A DNA stretch of 64,000 nucleotides from Prado023 sp963798745 (lineage in GTDB: Bacteria; Actinomycetota; Actinomycetes; S36-B12; CAIYMF01). Positions within the stretch are counted from its first letter, which is position 1; each line of letters opens with the position of its first letter. Where the stretch lies: the NCBI GenBank assembly GCA_963798745.1, contig CAWCUF010000006.1:124001-188000 (forward strand), in the 5' to 3' direction. Under the pieces are notes generated by a model. It did no database searches, was not told the DNA's origin, and saw only the letters and a list, made by a program, of their open reading frames with translations. Positions 8,618 through 15,684 of the stretch are shown in pieces. The position numbers were made by a program, and so were the translations under genes.

Positions 8618-10201
8618 TCAGTCGGTGGCCATTGTGGCACCGATGGGTCCGGCCGGACGCAACCCCTCGGCCATGCTGATCGCGGCGAGGACTGCGGCCG
8701 CCTTGTTGGCGCACTCCGCGTGCTCGGTGGCCGGCACCGAGTCGGCGACCAGGCCGGCTCCCGCCTGCACGTGCGCCACCCCGTCACGCAGCACCGCGGT
8801 GCGGATCGCGATCGCCGCGTCCAGGTTGCCCGCGAAGTCCAGGTAGCCGACCGCCCCCCCGTACAGCCCGCGCCGGGCCGGCTCGAGGTCGTCGATGATC
8901 TCCATCGCCCGAGGCTTCGGAGCGCCGGACAGGGTGCCGGCCGGGAAGGTCGCGGCGAGCAGGTCATAGGCCGTGCGCCCGGGCGCCAACCGGCCGGTGA
9001 CCGTGGAGACGATGTGCATCACGTGCGAGTACTTCTCGACGGACATGAAGTCCACCACCTCGACGCTGCCCGGCCGGCAGACCCGGCCCAGGTCGTTGCG
9101 GCCCAGGTCGACCAGCATCAGGTGCTCGGCGCGCTCCTTGTCGTCAGCGAGCAGCTCCTCGGCCAGCGCCGCGTCCTGCTCGGGCGTCGCCCCGCGCGGG
9201 CGGGTGCCGGCCAGCGGGTGCAGCATCGCGTGCCCCGCGGTGAGCTTCACCAACGCCTCCGGGCTGGAGCCGACCACGTCGAAGGCCACCCGGTCACCGA
9301 GGTCCGGACCGGTGCCGGGCTCGGGGAAGCGGATCAGGTACATGTAGGGACTCGGGTTGTTCACCCTCAGCATCCGGTAGATGTCCAGGGCGCTGGCGGC
9401 GGTGGGCCGGTCGAAGCGCTGCGAGAGCACGATCTGGAATGCATCGCCAGCCCGGATGTGCTCCCGGGCCGCCTCGACCCCCAGCTCGTAGTCGGCCTGT
9501 GCGGTGCGCGGGAGCACTGCGGGGGCGTCCGGGTCGGACCGGTCGGCCAGGGCCACCGCGGTGCCCGGGCTCGGCGCGGCCAGCGCGGCCTCCATCACGT
9601 CGAGGCGGGCCACGGCGTCGGCCCAGGCCTGCGCCGCGCGGGCGTCGGTGGCGTCGTAGTTGACCGCGTTGGCGATCAGCAGCACCGAGCCGTCCCAGTG
9701 GTCCAGGACCGCGAGGTCGATGGCCAGCAGCATCGCGATCTCGGGCAGGTGCAGCTCGTCGGGGTTGGCATCGGGCAGGCGCTCCCAGTGCCGCACGGCG
9801 TCGTAGCCGATCATCCCGACCAGTCCACCGGTCAACGGCGGGAGGTCCGGGTCCGGGTCTGCGGCCGGCTCGGTGTGCAGCAGGGCCAGCGTGTCGCGCA
9901 TGGCGTGCAGCGGATCGCCGGTCAGCGGCACGCCCAGCGGGGTGCGGCCACGCCAGACGGCCTGCCCGTCGAGCTCGGCGAGCATGGCCGCGGCCTGCAC
10001 CCCGATGAACGAGTAGCGCGACCACACCCGGCCGTGCTCGGCGGACTCCAGCAGGAACGTGCCCGGACGCTCGCCGGCCAGCTTTCGGTAGAGGCCCACC
10101 GGGGTCTCACCGTCGGCCAGGAGGCGGCGCGTCACTGGAATCACCCGGCGCGGGGTGCGGGCCAGGGCCCGGAAGGACTCCAGGTCGGGGTTGGTGCTCA
10201 C
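8618..10201 (-). CDS. trpE: Anthranilate synthase component I
   Basis: TrpE makes anthranilate from chorismate with ammonia delivered by TrpG, which is not in this window. It has 527 residues. The N-terminal domain carries LLES (about 51-54) and RYSF, the usual tryptophan feedback site. The C-terminal chorismate-binding domain has IVLSQRF, GSSPEALVKL and GTLSGAPKPRAMEIID. The start is GTG 10201, overlapping the hisI stop as GTGA, and it places VSTNPDLESF at the N-terminus. The open frame runs on inside hisI but is not coding there. Feedback inhibition by tryptophan is expected. Confidence 0.97.
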   Translation of the reverse strand: MSTNPDLESFRALARTPRRVIPVTRRLLADGETPVGLYRKLAGERPGTFLLESAEHGRVWSRYSFIGVQAAAMLAELDGQAVWRGRTPLGVPLTGDPLHAMRDTLALLHTEPAADPDPDLPPLTGGLVGMIGYDAVRHWERLPDANPDELHLPEIAMLLAIDLAVLDHWDGSVLLIANAVNYDATDARAAQAWADAVARLDVMEAALAAPSPGTAVALADRSDPDAPAVLPRTAQADYELGVEAAREHIRAGDAFQIVLSQRFDRPTAASALDIYRMLRVNNPSPYMYLIRFPEPGTGPDLGDRVAFDVVGSSPEALVKLTAGHAMLHPLAGTRPRGATPEQDAALAEELLADDKERAEHLMLVDLGRNDLGRVCRPGSVEVVDFMSVEKYSHVMHIVSTVTGRLAPGRTAYDLLAATFPAGTLSGAPKPRAMEIIDDLEPARRGLYGGAVGYLDFAGNLDAAIAIRTAVLRDGVAHVQAGAGLVADSVPATEHAECANKAAAVLAAISMAEGLRPAGPIGATMATD

Positions 10202-10572
10202 AGGATCTCCAGGGTGTCGAAGCACGAGGTCAGGCCGGTGTGGCAGGCCGGGCCGGCGGGCCGGACCCGCAGCAGCACGGCGTCCCCATCGCAGTCCAGG
10301 GCCACCGAGAGCACCTGCTGGGTGTTGCCCGAGGTGGCGCCCTTGACCCACAACTCCTGGCGGGAGCGCGAGTAGTAGGTGGCCTCCCGGGTGGACAACG
10401 TCCGAGCCAGCGCCTGGCCGTCCATCCAGGCGAGCATGAGCACCCGGCCGGTGTCGGCATCCTGGGTGACGGCGCTCACCAGTGGCCGCCCGTCCGGGGC
10501 GTGGCCGGCGGCACGCAGGCGACCGGCCAGCGCCGGGTCGAGGTCGGGATCGCTGAAGTCCACGCGGGTCAT
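10198..10572 (-). CDS. hisI: Phosphoribosyl-AMP cyclohydrolase
   Basis: HisI hydrolyses phosphoribosyl-AMP to ProFAR, the third step of histidine synthesis. At 124 residues it is a single-function enzyme without a fused HisE domain. The hallmark YYSRSRQELWVKGATSGN and the zinc cysteines (one in ALDCDGD, two in ACHTGLTSC) are present. ATG 10572 starts inside the stop of the upstream small ORF (ATGA) and the stop overlaps trpE (GTGA), so hisF, the bridging ORF, hisI and trpE read as one coupled transcript. Confidence 0.96.
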   Translation of the reverse strand: MTRVDFSDPDLDPALAGRLRAAGHAPDGRPLVSAVTQDADTGRVLMLAWMDGQALARTLSTREATYYSRSRQELWVKGATSGNTQQVLSVALDCDGDAVLLRVRPAGPACHTGLTSCFDTLEIL

Positions 10573-10799
10573 TCTGGCCCACCAGTGACCCTCAGCCTGC
10601 CAGGCGACGCTTCGCGGCGCAGCGAGCGTGCGCGGGGACCGCTGGTGCGCTGTTCGCTGGTGCGCTGTTCGCTGGTCCGCGGGGCACGGGTCCGCGGGGC
10701 ACCGACCCGGCACGAGTGCGGGCCTCGCGGGTGCACCCCTCTGGGGGTGCCGGGGCGGATGGTCACCGGCGATGTTGTAGCGGGCGTTCCGAGCGTCAC
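10569..10799 (-). CDS. Repeat-built small ORF bridging hisF and hisI
   Basis: A 76-residue open frame of unrecognised function. Its GTG start overlaps the hisF stop as GTGA and its TGA overlaps the hisI ATG as ATGA, so it exactly fills the hisF-hisI gap with the same 4-nt overlaps seen between confirmed genes here. The protein is rich in Arg, Thr, Pro and Ser and contains the tandem motif RTSEQ, encoded by 15-bp DNA repeats. No membrane segment or domain is visible. It may be a real peptide, or only a translated bridge that keeps ribosomes coupled. A chance open frame in high-GC DNA remains possible. Confidence 0.4.
   Translation of the reverse strand: MTLGTPATTSPVTIRPGTPRGVHPRGPHSCRVGAPRTRAPRTSEQRTSEQRTSGPRARSLRREASPGRLRVTGGPE
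10640..10702. repeat. 15-bp tandem repeat between hisF and hisI
   Basis: CGCTGGTGCGCTGTT occurs at 10640-10654 and again at 10655-10669, with a partial third copy from 10670. This merges into two copies of GGTCCGCGGGGCAC at 10674-10687 and 10689-10702. The period stays at 15 nt, a multiple of three, so copy-number change would keep the overlying 76-codon frame open. Confidence 0.85.
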
Positions 10800-11584
10800 T
10801 GGCGCACGGTGGCGCCGGCGTCGGCCAGCGCGTCCTTGACCTGGCCGATCGCCAACTCACCGAAGTGGAAGACGCTGGCTGCCAGAACGGCGTCGGCCCC
10901 GGCCGCCACGGCGGGGGCGAAGTCGGCCAGTCGCCCGGCCCCGCCGCTGGCGATCACCGGGACCCGGACCTCGGCGCGCACCAGCCGGATCAGCTCCAGG
11001 TCGTAGCCGGCCTTGGTGCCGTCAGCATCCATCGAGTTGAGCAGGATCTCCCCGGCACCGAGGCTGGTGGCCCGGATCGCCCATCCGATCGCGTCGACGC
11101 TCGTGGAGCGCCGGCCCCCGTGGGTGGTCACCTCGAACCCGGAGTCGGTGCGCACGCCGGGGGCGTTGGTGCCCGGTCCGCACCGGCGGGCATCGACCGA
11201 CAGCACCACGCACTGGGCCCCGAACCGGTCGGCGGCCTCCGCGAGCAGCTCGGGACGGGCAAGGGCCGCCGTGTTGACCCCGCACTTGTCGGCCCCCGCC
11301 CGAAGCAGGGCGTTGAAGTCCTCGACGGTGCGCACCCCGCCACCGACGGTCAGCGGGATGAAGACCTGTTCGGCGGTCCGCCGCACCACGTCGTAGGTGG
11401 TGGCCCGGTCCCCGGACGAGGCGGTGATGTCCAGGAACGTCAACTCGTCGGCGCCAGCCGCCCCGTAGGCGGCGGCCATCTCGACCGGGTCACCGGCATC
11501 GCGCAGGTCGACGAAGTTCACGCCCTTGACCACTCGTCCGCCGTCCACGTCCAGGCAGGGGATCACGCGCACGGCCACGGGCAT
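10796..11584 (-). CDS. hisF: Imidazole glycerol phosphate synthase subunit HisF
   Basis: HisF is the cyclase half of IGP synthase. It uses ammonia from HisH to convert PRFAR to IGP and AICAR. The 262-residue barrel carries the catalytic Asp pair in IPCLDVDGG (about residue 12) and LSVDARR (about 132), plus paired phosphate sites (TVGGGVR, IASGGAG). It is separated from the rest of the his cluster by an accessory block and seems to have its own leaderless promoter. Confidence 0.97.
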   Translation of the reverse strand: MPVAVRVIPCLDVDGGRVVKGVNFVDLRDAGDPVEMAAAYGAAGADELTFLDITASSGDRATTYDVVRRTAEQVFIPLTVGGGVRTVEDFNALLRAGADKCGVNTAALARPELLAEAADRFGAQCVVLSVDARRCGPGTNAPGVRTDSGFEVTTHGGRRSTSVDAIGWAIRATSLGAGEILLNSMDADGTKAGYDLELIRLVRAEVRVPVIASGGAGRLADFAPAVAAGADAVLAASVFHFGELAIGQVKDALADAGATVRQ

Positions 11585-11591
11585 GAGGTTC

Positions 11592-11597
11592 AGCGTA
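11592..11597 (-). promoter_or_regulatory. -10 element, leaderless start of hisF
   Basis: On the minus strand TACGCT ends 7 nt before the hisF ATG and no Shine-Dalgarno is present. Transcription would start at the initiation codon, making hisF-(ORF)-hisI-trpE an independent leaderless operon. Confidence 0.45.
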
Positions 11598-11647
11598 GTG
11601 GCGCAGGTCCGCCGCGCCGGTCCCGACTGCGGGGGCCCGGCAGCAGA

Positions 11648-11686
11648 CCGGCCCGTCCCCCGCCGGATGGGCGGGGAGCGGGCCGG
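11648..11686 (-). terminator. Strong GC hairpin in the gap upstream of hisF
   Basis: The 302-nt gap 11585-11886 holds no gene I can support. Inside it, CCGGCCCG (11648-11655) pairs with CGGGCCGG (11679-11686), and TCCCC with GGGGA, extending the stem to a 4-nt GGAT loop with two single-base bulges. It lies downstream of the lysine-rich peptide gene on the minus strand and would suit as its terminator, although there is no T-run. Confidence 0.45.
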
Positions 11687-11886
11687 ATGCGTGCGTCAGC
11701 GGATCACATCGAGCAGATCCCGTCGGCGGCGCTCACGCAGGGAGCGCCATGATCTCGTCAGCTTACGGAACACAGGAACCCCCTATTGGCCAATGCCACC
11801 ATGCCCTCGACCGCCGTCGGGGCGGCCCACCTGGGGCTCAGCCGTGGCGGCCGGGGACGACGGCGGTGACCCTTCGTCGGAACTGG

Positions 11887-11949
11887 CTACTTCTTCTTCG
11901 ACTTCTTGGACTTCTTGGACTTCTTGTCCTTCTTCTTACCCTTGGCCAT
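11887..11949 (-). CDS. 20-residue lysine-rich peptide
   Basis: A 21-codon reading frame encodes 20 residues: MAKGKKKD, then K and S alternating as KKSKKSKKSKKK. Thirteen of the twenty residues are lysine. The ATG at 11949 has a strong ribosome site, AGGGAGGGTT, at ideal spacing, and a TACTAT -10-like element lies further upstream, so expression is plausible despite the size. Such a polycation could bind nucleic acid or ribosomes, or act as a leader peptide; none of this is shown. It reads divergently from the HTH gene at 12071. I know no named family. Confidence 0.55.
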   Translation of the reverse strand: MAKGKKKDKKSKKSKKSKKK

Positions 11950-12019
11950 GAACCCTCCCTCACATCGCTCACATCGCTCGGCATTCACGCGTCAATGAAA
12001 CCCTGACGCCTGAGTCAAG

Positions 12020-12057
12020 ATAGTATTGACCATTGGCAAAGGCAAATCGGGTTGCCA
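12020..12057. promoter_or_regulatory. Divergent promoter region with inverted repeat
   Basis: This AT-richer stretch separates the lysine-rich peptide from the HTH gene. On the minus strand TACTAT at 12025-12020 is a good -10 for the peptide gene. TGGCAA (12034-12039) and TTGCCA (12052-12057) form a perfect 6-bp inverted repeat with a 12-nt spacer, a plausible operator for the adjacent HTH protein. Confidence 0.4.
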
Positions 12058-12058
12058 C

Positions 12059-12064
12059 TAGGAT
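12059..12064 (+). promoter_or_regulatory. -10 element, leaderless start of the HTH gene
   Basis: TAGGAT ends 6 nt before the GTG at 12071, with no ribosome-binding site between them. Confidence 0.45.
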
Positions 12065-12070
12065 CGCGGC

Positions 12071-12304
12071 GTGCCCAGTCCCACGGTCCCCCGACGAGTC
12101 ACCAAAGCGCTGGTCTCGCTCGGGGACATCGAGGACCCGATGTCCCGGCTGGCAGCGGTTCGAAGTGCCCGTGAGGCCCTCGAGGAGTTCGAGTCCGATA
12201 CGGTGGCCAGCGCGCGCGCCGCAGGGGCCACCTGGACTGAGATCGGCAAGCTCTACGGCGTGTCCAAGCAGGCAGTCCAGCAGCGCTTCCGCCGGCTCGC
12301 CTGA
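12071..12304 (+). CDS. Small helix-turn-helix protein
   Basis: A 77-residue protein ending in a sigma-like helix-turn-helix: ARAAGATWTEIGKLYGVSKQ followed by AVQQRFRRL (about 48-76). An amphipathic helix precedes it (about 20-45), perhaps for dimerisation. This size and layout match small actinobacterial DNA-binding proteins of unknown role. The GTG start fits a leaderless transcript from TAGGAT. An inverted repeat in its upstream region may be its own operator. It may control the neighbouring lysine-rich peptide, but that is inference. Confidence 0.75.
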   Translation: MPSPTVPRRVTKALVSLGDIEDPMSRLAAVRSAREALEEFESDTVASARAAGATWTEIGKLYGVSKQAVQQRFRRLA

Positions 12305-12455
12305 CTGCCAGTCGACGGTCGGCCAGCTGACCCAAGCCGGTGAGAGCCCTGTTCCCCCTCCCACCGAACCCGAGATACCGACACCGGAAGAACCCCGGTC
12401 ACGGCCGGCGATGGAGCGCCTGTGACTGAGCGCCTCGAGGACTTGAGCACTGCTC

Positions 12456-12474
12456 GGTACCGCTGTGGTACCGT
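12456..12474 (+). promoter_or_regulatory. Promoter/operator of the antitoxin-Doc module
   Basis: Two copies of the palindrome GGTACC at 12456-12461 and 12467-12472 are spaced 11 nt apart, about one helical turn. The second overlaps a TACCGT -10-like hexamer (12469-12474) that ends 6 nt before the antitoxin ATG. No ribosome site is present. Binding of a ribbon-helix-helix dimer to each half would block a leaderless promoter, the usual autoregulation of such modules. Confidence 0.5.
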
Positions 12475-12480
12475 CGGGCT

Positions 12481-12678
12481 ATGGCGATGAACCTCCGACT
12501 CAGCGACGCCGAGAGCGATGCCCTGCGTTCGAGGGCCGAGCAGGAGGGGCGCTCGATGCAGGAGGTCGCGCGAATCGCCATCGCCCAGTACGTCTCGGAC
12601 CGCCCGCAGCGACTGCTCAGCGCGATCCAGCGGGTACGCACCGAGGATCGCGAGCTGCTCGAGCGACTGAGCAGGTGA
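12481..12678 (+). CDS. Ribbon-helix-helix antitoxin of a Doc module
   Basis: A 65-residue protein beginning MAMNLRLSDAESDALRSRAE, a ribbon-helix-helix fold of the CopG/Arc type (about 1-45), followed by a charged helical tail that would mask the toxin. It should repress its own promoter and neutralise the Doc protein encoded next. The stop overlaps the toxin GTG as GTGA, as expected for coupled toxin-antitoxin genes. Classic Doc partners are Phd-type, so this is an alternative antitoxin class. Confidence 0.85.
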   Translation: MAMNLRLSDAESDALRSRAEQEGRSMQEVARIAIAQYVSDRPQRLLSAIQRVRTEDRELLERLSR

Positions 12679-13049
12679 GCGTCGAGGAGGTCGACTACCC
12701 CTCGGTCGAGGATCTCCTCGAGATCGCCGATGGCGTCATCGATCACGTGGTGCTCAGGGACGCCGGCCTTCTGGCGTCGGCCGCCGGCCGCCCCCGGGTC
12801 ACCGTCTTCGGCAAGGACGCCTACCCGACCTTCGAGGACAAGGCCGCAGCGCTGCTGCATTCGCTGGTCGGCAACCACGCCCTCGAGGATGGCAACAAGC
12901 GCTTGGCGTGGTCGGCCGCGCGCGTCTTCTGCCTGCTCAACGGTCGAGATCTGACGTACACCGTCGATGAGGCCGAGGACCTCATGCTCAGCGCGGCATC
13001 CGGCCAGCTCGACGTGCCGCAGATCACGACGTGGATCGTCGCCCACTGA
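12675..13049 (+). CDS. doc: Doc-type Fic-domain toxin
   Basis: A 124-residue death-on-curing toxin. The active-site motif HALEDGNKRLAW (about 73-84) corresponds to the HxFx(D/A)(G/A)NKR loop of Doc. In P1 Doc this loop phosphorylates and inactivates elongation factor EF-Tu. The Lys in place of the second Gly of AMP-transferring Fic proteins points to the Doc branch. The start is GTG 12675, overlapping the antitoxin stop. The pair sits in an accessory block inside the his cluster and looks intact. Confidence 0.9.
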   Translation: MSVEEVDYPSVEDLLEIADGVIDHVVLRDAGLLASAAGRPRVTVFGKDAYPTFEDKAAALLHSLVGNHALEDGNKRLAWSAARVFCLLNGRDLTYTVDEAEDLMLSAASGQLDVPQITTWIVAH

Positions 13050-13112
13050 GCGAAGGCCTCCCCACGCCGCGAATCGCCCCGGTCGTCGTGAGCAGGACGC
13101 GGCCGAGCAAGA

Positions 13113-13590
13113 TCAGCCGCGACGGCCGATTACTGACACCGTGACATCACCGGAATTGGCGAGGTACACAGCAGACCCGTCCGGCAATGGAACAGGATCA
13201 CGTGGGCGATCGCCCACATCGATGGTGGCCATGACCTCGTTGGTGCTGGTGTCGATCACCGACACCCCCCGCGAGGAGTAGTTGGGGAGGTACACCGCCG
13301 ATCCATCTGGAAGGCAGATGGCACCCTCAGGTGAGCTGCCGACTTCGACGGTGGCCGTCACGGTGTCGGTCCCTGGGTCGATCACCCACACCGTGCCGCG
13401 GTTGAGCACAGACACCGTGAACCGTCCGGCAGCACGACAGGATCCCTCGGAGATGTACCCACCGCCACGGTCGTCATCAACGACGTGGGCACCGCGCCAT
13501 CGGCGTCACCGCTCGGCTCCACGGGCGCGGTCACGGGTGTTGGCGCAGGACTCTCCATGCCGTACGACTGCTGGGCTCTGGCAGCGTGCG
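13113..13590 (-). pseudogene. Decayed YVTN beta-propeller protein fragment
   Basis: The intact-looking part (about 13415-13113) encodes beta-propeller repeats of the YVTN type, for example NRGTVWVIDPGTDTVTATVE and PDGSAVYLPN, about two and a half blades. Upstream, another frame gives VAVGTSPRDPVVLPDGS preceded by a Pro/Thr/Ala-rich linker, so a frameshift near 13425 has split the gene. Full proteins of this family have seven blades and are secreted or surface-bound. No signal peptide survives. This is a remnant next to the Doc module, consistent with an insertion-prone site. Confidence 0.65.
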
Positions 13591-13675
13591 GCTGCTCGGC
13601 TCACCCCACGACGCGCCCCATCGAGCCCCGCAACTCTTGCCACTCGGCTCCTCCGCCCCGGGCCGCGCCGCAGGT

Positions 13676-14092
13676 TCAGGCGGCCGGACCGTCCTCGGCC
13701 CGCCACGCGAGCACCTCGACCTCGACCAGCATCAGCGGGTCGACCAGGGCGGCGACCCCGACCATGGTCGCGGCAGGCCGGACCTCGTCGAACAGCTCGC
13801 TGTGCGCGCGGCCCACGGCATCGGCATGGGCGCCGATGTCCACGACGTACATCCGGGTCTGCACCGTGTCGGCCTGGGTGAAGCCGGCTCGTTCGAGGGC
13901 GAACAGCGCCGACCGGAACGCCACCAGGGCCTGGCCCTGGGGATCGCCCGGGTGCAGCACGACCCCGTTCACCAGTGCGGTCGTGCCCGCGGTCCAGCCT
14001 GTGTGCCCCACGAACCCGCAGGCCACGACCACCCGGCTGTAACCCACGACATCCTCGTAGATGCCTCCGCTGGAGAAGCGTTCCACGGGCAT
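13676..14092 (-). CDS. RidA/YjgF-family protein
   Basis: A 138-residue RidA superfamily protein. RidA enzymes hydrolyse reactive enamine/imine intermediates released by PLP enzymes and protect branched-chain and other pathways. The fold shows as VVACGFVGHTG, a middle helix ending FRSALFALERAGFTQADTVQ and MLVEVEVLAWR at the C-terminus. The canonical catalytic Arg strand is altered (TRMYVVDIG), so the subgroup and activity are uncertain. It follows priA by 45 nt with its own GGAAAGGGG ribosome site and is part of the his operon. Confidence 0.85.
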   Translation of the reverse strand: MPVERFSSGGIYEDVVGYSRVVVACGFVGHTGWTAGTTALVNGVVLHPGDPQGQALVAFRSALFALERAGFTQADTVQTRMYVVDIGAHADAVGRAHSELFDEVRPAATMVGVAALVDPLMLVEVEVLAWRAEDGPAA

Positions 14093-14137
14093 GTGGGCCC
14101 CTTTCCCGTACCGCAGTGGTCCGGATCGCCCGCGGGC

Positions 14138-14878
14138 CTAGAGGAAGTCCCGGCGCGGGGACACCGCAACAAGTGCCTCGGCCAGGGTGAACGCCCCCGC
14201 GTAGAGCGCCTTGCCGACGATGGCGCCCTCGACGCCCTCGGAGGTCAGCTCGGCCAGGCGGTGCAGGTCATCGAGCACCGCAACCCCGCCACTGGCGATC
14301 ACCGGCGCCGGGGTGTGAGCGCACACCTCGCGCAGAAGCTCCAGGTTCGGCCCGCGCAGGGTGCCATCCTTGGTCACGTCGGTCACCACGTACCGGGCGC
14401 AGCCGTCGGCATCGAGCCGGTCCAGGGTCTCCCAGAGGTCGCCGCCCTCGCGGGTCCAACCGCGCGCTGCCAACGTGGTACCCCGGACGTCGAGGCCCAC
14501 GGCGATCCGGTCGCCGTGCTCGCCGATCACCTTCCGGGTCCACTCCGGGTCCTCCAGGGCCGCCGTTCCGAGGTTGACCCGCCGACAGCCGGTCGCCAGC
14601 GCGGTCGCCAACGACTCGTCGTCGCGGATCCCCCCGGAGAGCTCGACCTGCACATCGAGCTGGCCGATCACCTCGGCGAGCAGCGCGTGGTTGCTGCCGG
14701 TGCCGAAGGCCGCGTCCAGGTCGACCAGGTGGATCCAGCTGGCCCCCTGTTCCTGGAAGTCCAGCGCGGCCGCCAGCGGTGCGCCGTAGCCCGTCTCGGT
14801 GCCGGACTCCCCCTGGACCAGCCGGACGGCGGTGCCGTCGCGGACATCGACTGCGGGCAACAGCGTGAGCAGGTGCAT
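14138..14878 (-). CDS. priA: Phosphoribosyl isomerase (HisA/PriA)
   Basis: A 246-residue barrel that isomerises ProFAR to PRFAR in histidine synthesis. In actinobacteria the PriA form also isomerises phosphoribosylanthranilate, replacing TrpF; no trpF is seen beside the trp genes here. The acid/base Asp residues are in PAVDVRDG (about 11) and VTDVTKDG (about 170), with phosphate loops at ELSGGIR and IASGGVA. It lies 176 nt beyond hisH and has a leaderless-type promoter of its own. Confidence 0.95.
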   Translation of the reverse strand: MHLLTLLPAVDVRDGTAVRLVQGESGTETGYGAPLAAALDFQEQGASWIHLVDLDAAFGTGSNHALLAEVIGQLDVQVELSGGIRDDESLATALATGCRRVNLGTAALEDPEWTRKVIGEHGDRIAVGLDVRGTTLAARGWTREGGDLWETLDRLDADGCARYVVTDVTKDGTLRGPNLELLREVCAHTPAPVIASGGVAVLDDLHRLAELTSEGVEGAIVGKALYAGAFTLAEALVAVSPRRDFL

Positions 14879-14884
14879 GTCGGC

Positions 14885-14890
14885 AGGCTA
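14885..14890 (-). promoter_or_regulatory. -10 element, leaderless start of priA
   Basis: On the minus strand TAGCCT ends 6 nt before the priA ATG, and there is no Shine-Dalgarno. It would give priA-ridA a separate start inside the his cluster. Confidence 0.4.
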
Positions 14891-15054
14891 CTGGGTCAGC
14901 AGGCGCGGACTTGCCAATGGTCTGATCCGGACAGTTTCGTGCACCAAACGACCGATCTGTGTCCGGATCGGCCCAACAGTCGTCCGGGTCGGCCACCCGT
15001 GGGCCGCCGCCGTGCCGGACGGGCCGGACCTGGGCGCGCGAGTGCTGGCACGGA

Positions 15055-15684
15055 TCAGGGCAGGGTGGCGACCCAGTTGCCCAACAGGTGCAGCCCCGCG
15101 TCGCCGGACTTCTCCGGGTGGAACTGGGTGGCGCTCAAGGGGCCGTTCTCGATGGCGGCCACGAACGGCGCACCGTGCGTGGCCCAGGTGACCATCGGGG
15201 CGCGGAACGGCTCCTGGGCGATCCAGTCCCAGCGCTGCACGGCGTAGGAGTGCACGAAGTAGAAGCGCTGCCCCTCGACGCCGGCGAACAGCACGGACTC
15301 CGGGGGGACGTCGACGGTGTTCCAGCCCATGTGCGGCAGGACTGGCGCGGGCAGCTCCTCGACCAGGCCCGGCCATTCGTCCAGGCCGTCGGTGGCGACC
15401 CCGTGCTCGACGCCGCGGGTGAACAGGATCTGCATCCCGACGCAGATGCCCAGCACGGGCCGCCCGCCGGCCAGGCGGCGCTCGACGAGCTGCGGACCGC
15501 GGACCGCCCGGAACCCGGACATGCACGCAGCGAACGCACCCACTCCCGGGACGACCAGCCCGTCGGCTTCCATGGCGGTGTCGAAGTCCGAGCTCACCGC
15601 AACCTCGGCGCCGGCCTCCTCGAGGGCACGGGCGGCCGAGCGCAGGTTGCCCGATCCGTAGTCCAGGACCACGACCCCGCTCAT
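15055..15684 (-). CDS. hisH: Imidazole glycerol phosphate synthase subunit HisH
   Basis: HisH is the glutamine amidotransferase that feeds ammonia to HisF. It has 209 residues. The nucleophile Cys is in GICVGMQ (about 83), and the His-Glu pair in QFHPEKSG (about 190), completing the triad. N-terminal LDYGSGNLRS is typical. ATG 15684 overlaps the stop of the small membrane protein as ATGA. The open frame continues far upstream inside hisB but is not coding there. Confidence 0.97.
   Translation of the reverse strand: MSGVVVLDYGSGNLRSAARALEEAGAEVAVSSDFDTAMEADGLVVPGVGAFAACMSGFRAVRGPQLVERRLAGGRPVLGICVGMQILFTRGVEHGVATDGLDEWPGLVEELPAPVLPHMGWNTVDVPPESVLFAGVEGQRFYFVHSYAVQRWDWIAQEPFRAPMVTWATHGAPFVAAIENGPLSATQFHPEKSGDAGLHLLGNWVATLP

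Noticed and set aside
10640..10702. Possible CRISPR array
   Set aside because: The 15-bp units are head-to-tail without spacers; it is a tandem repeat.
11749..12006. Leucine-rich plus-strand frame opposite the lysine-rich peptide
   Set aside because: The leucines are only the antisense reading of lysine codons, and no ribosome site is present.
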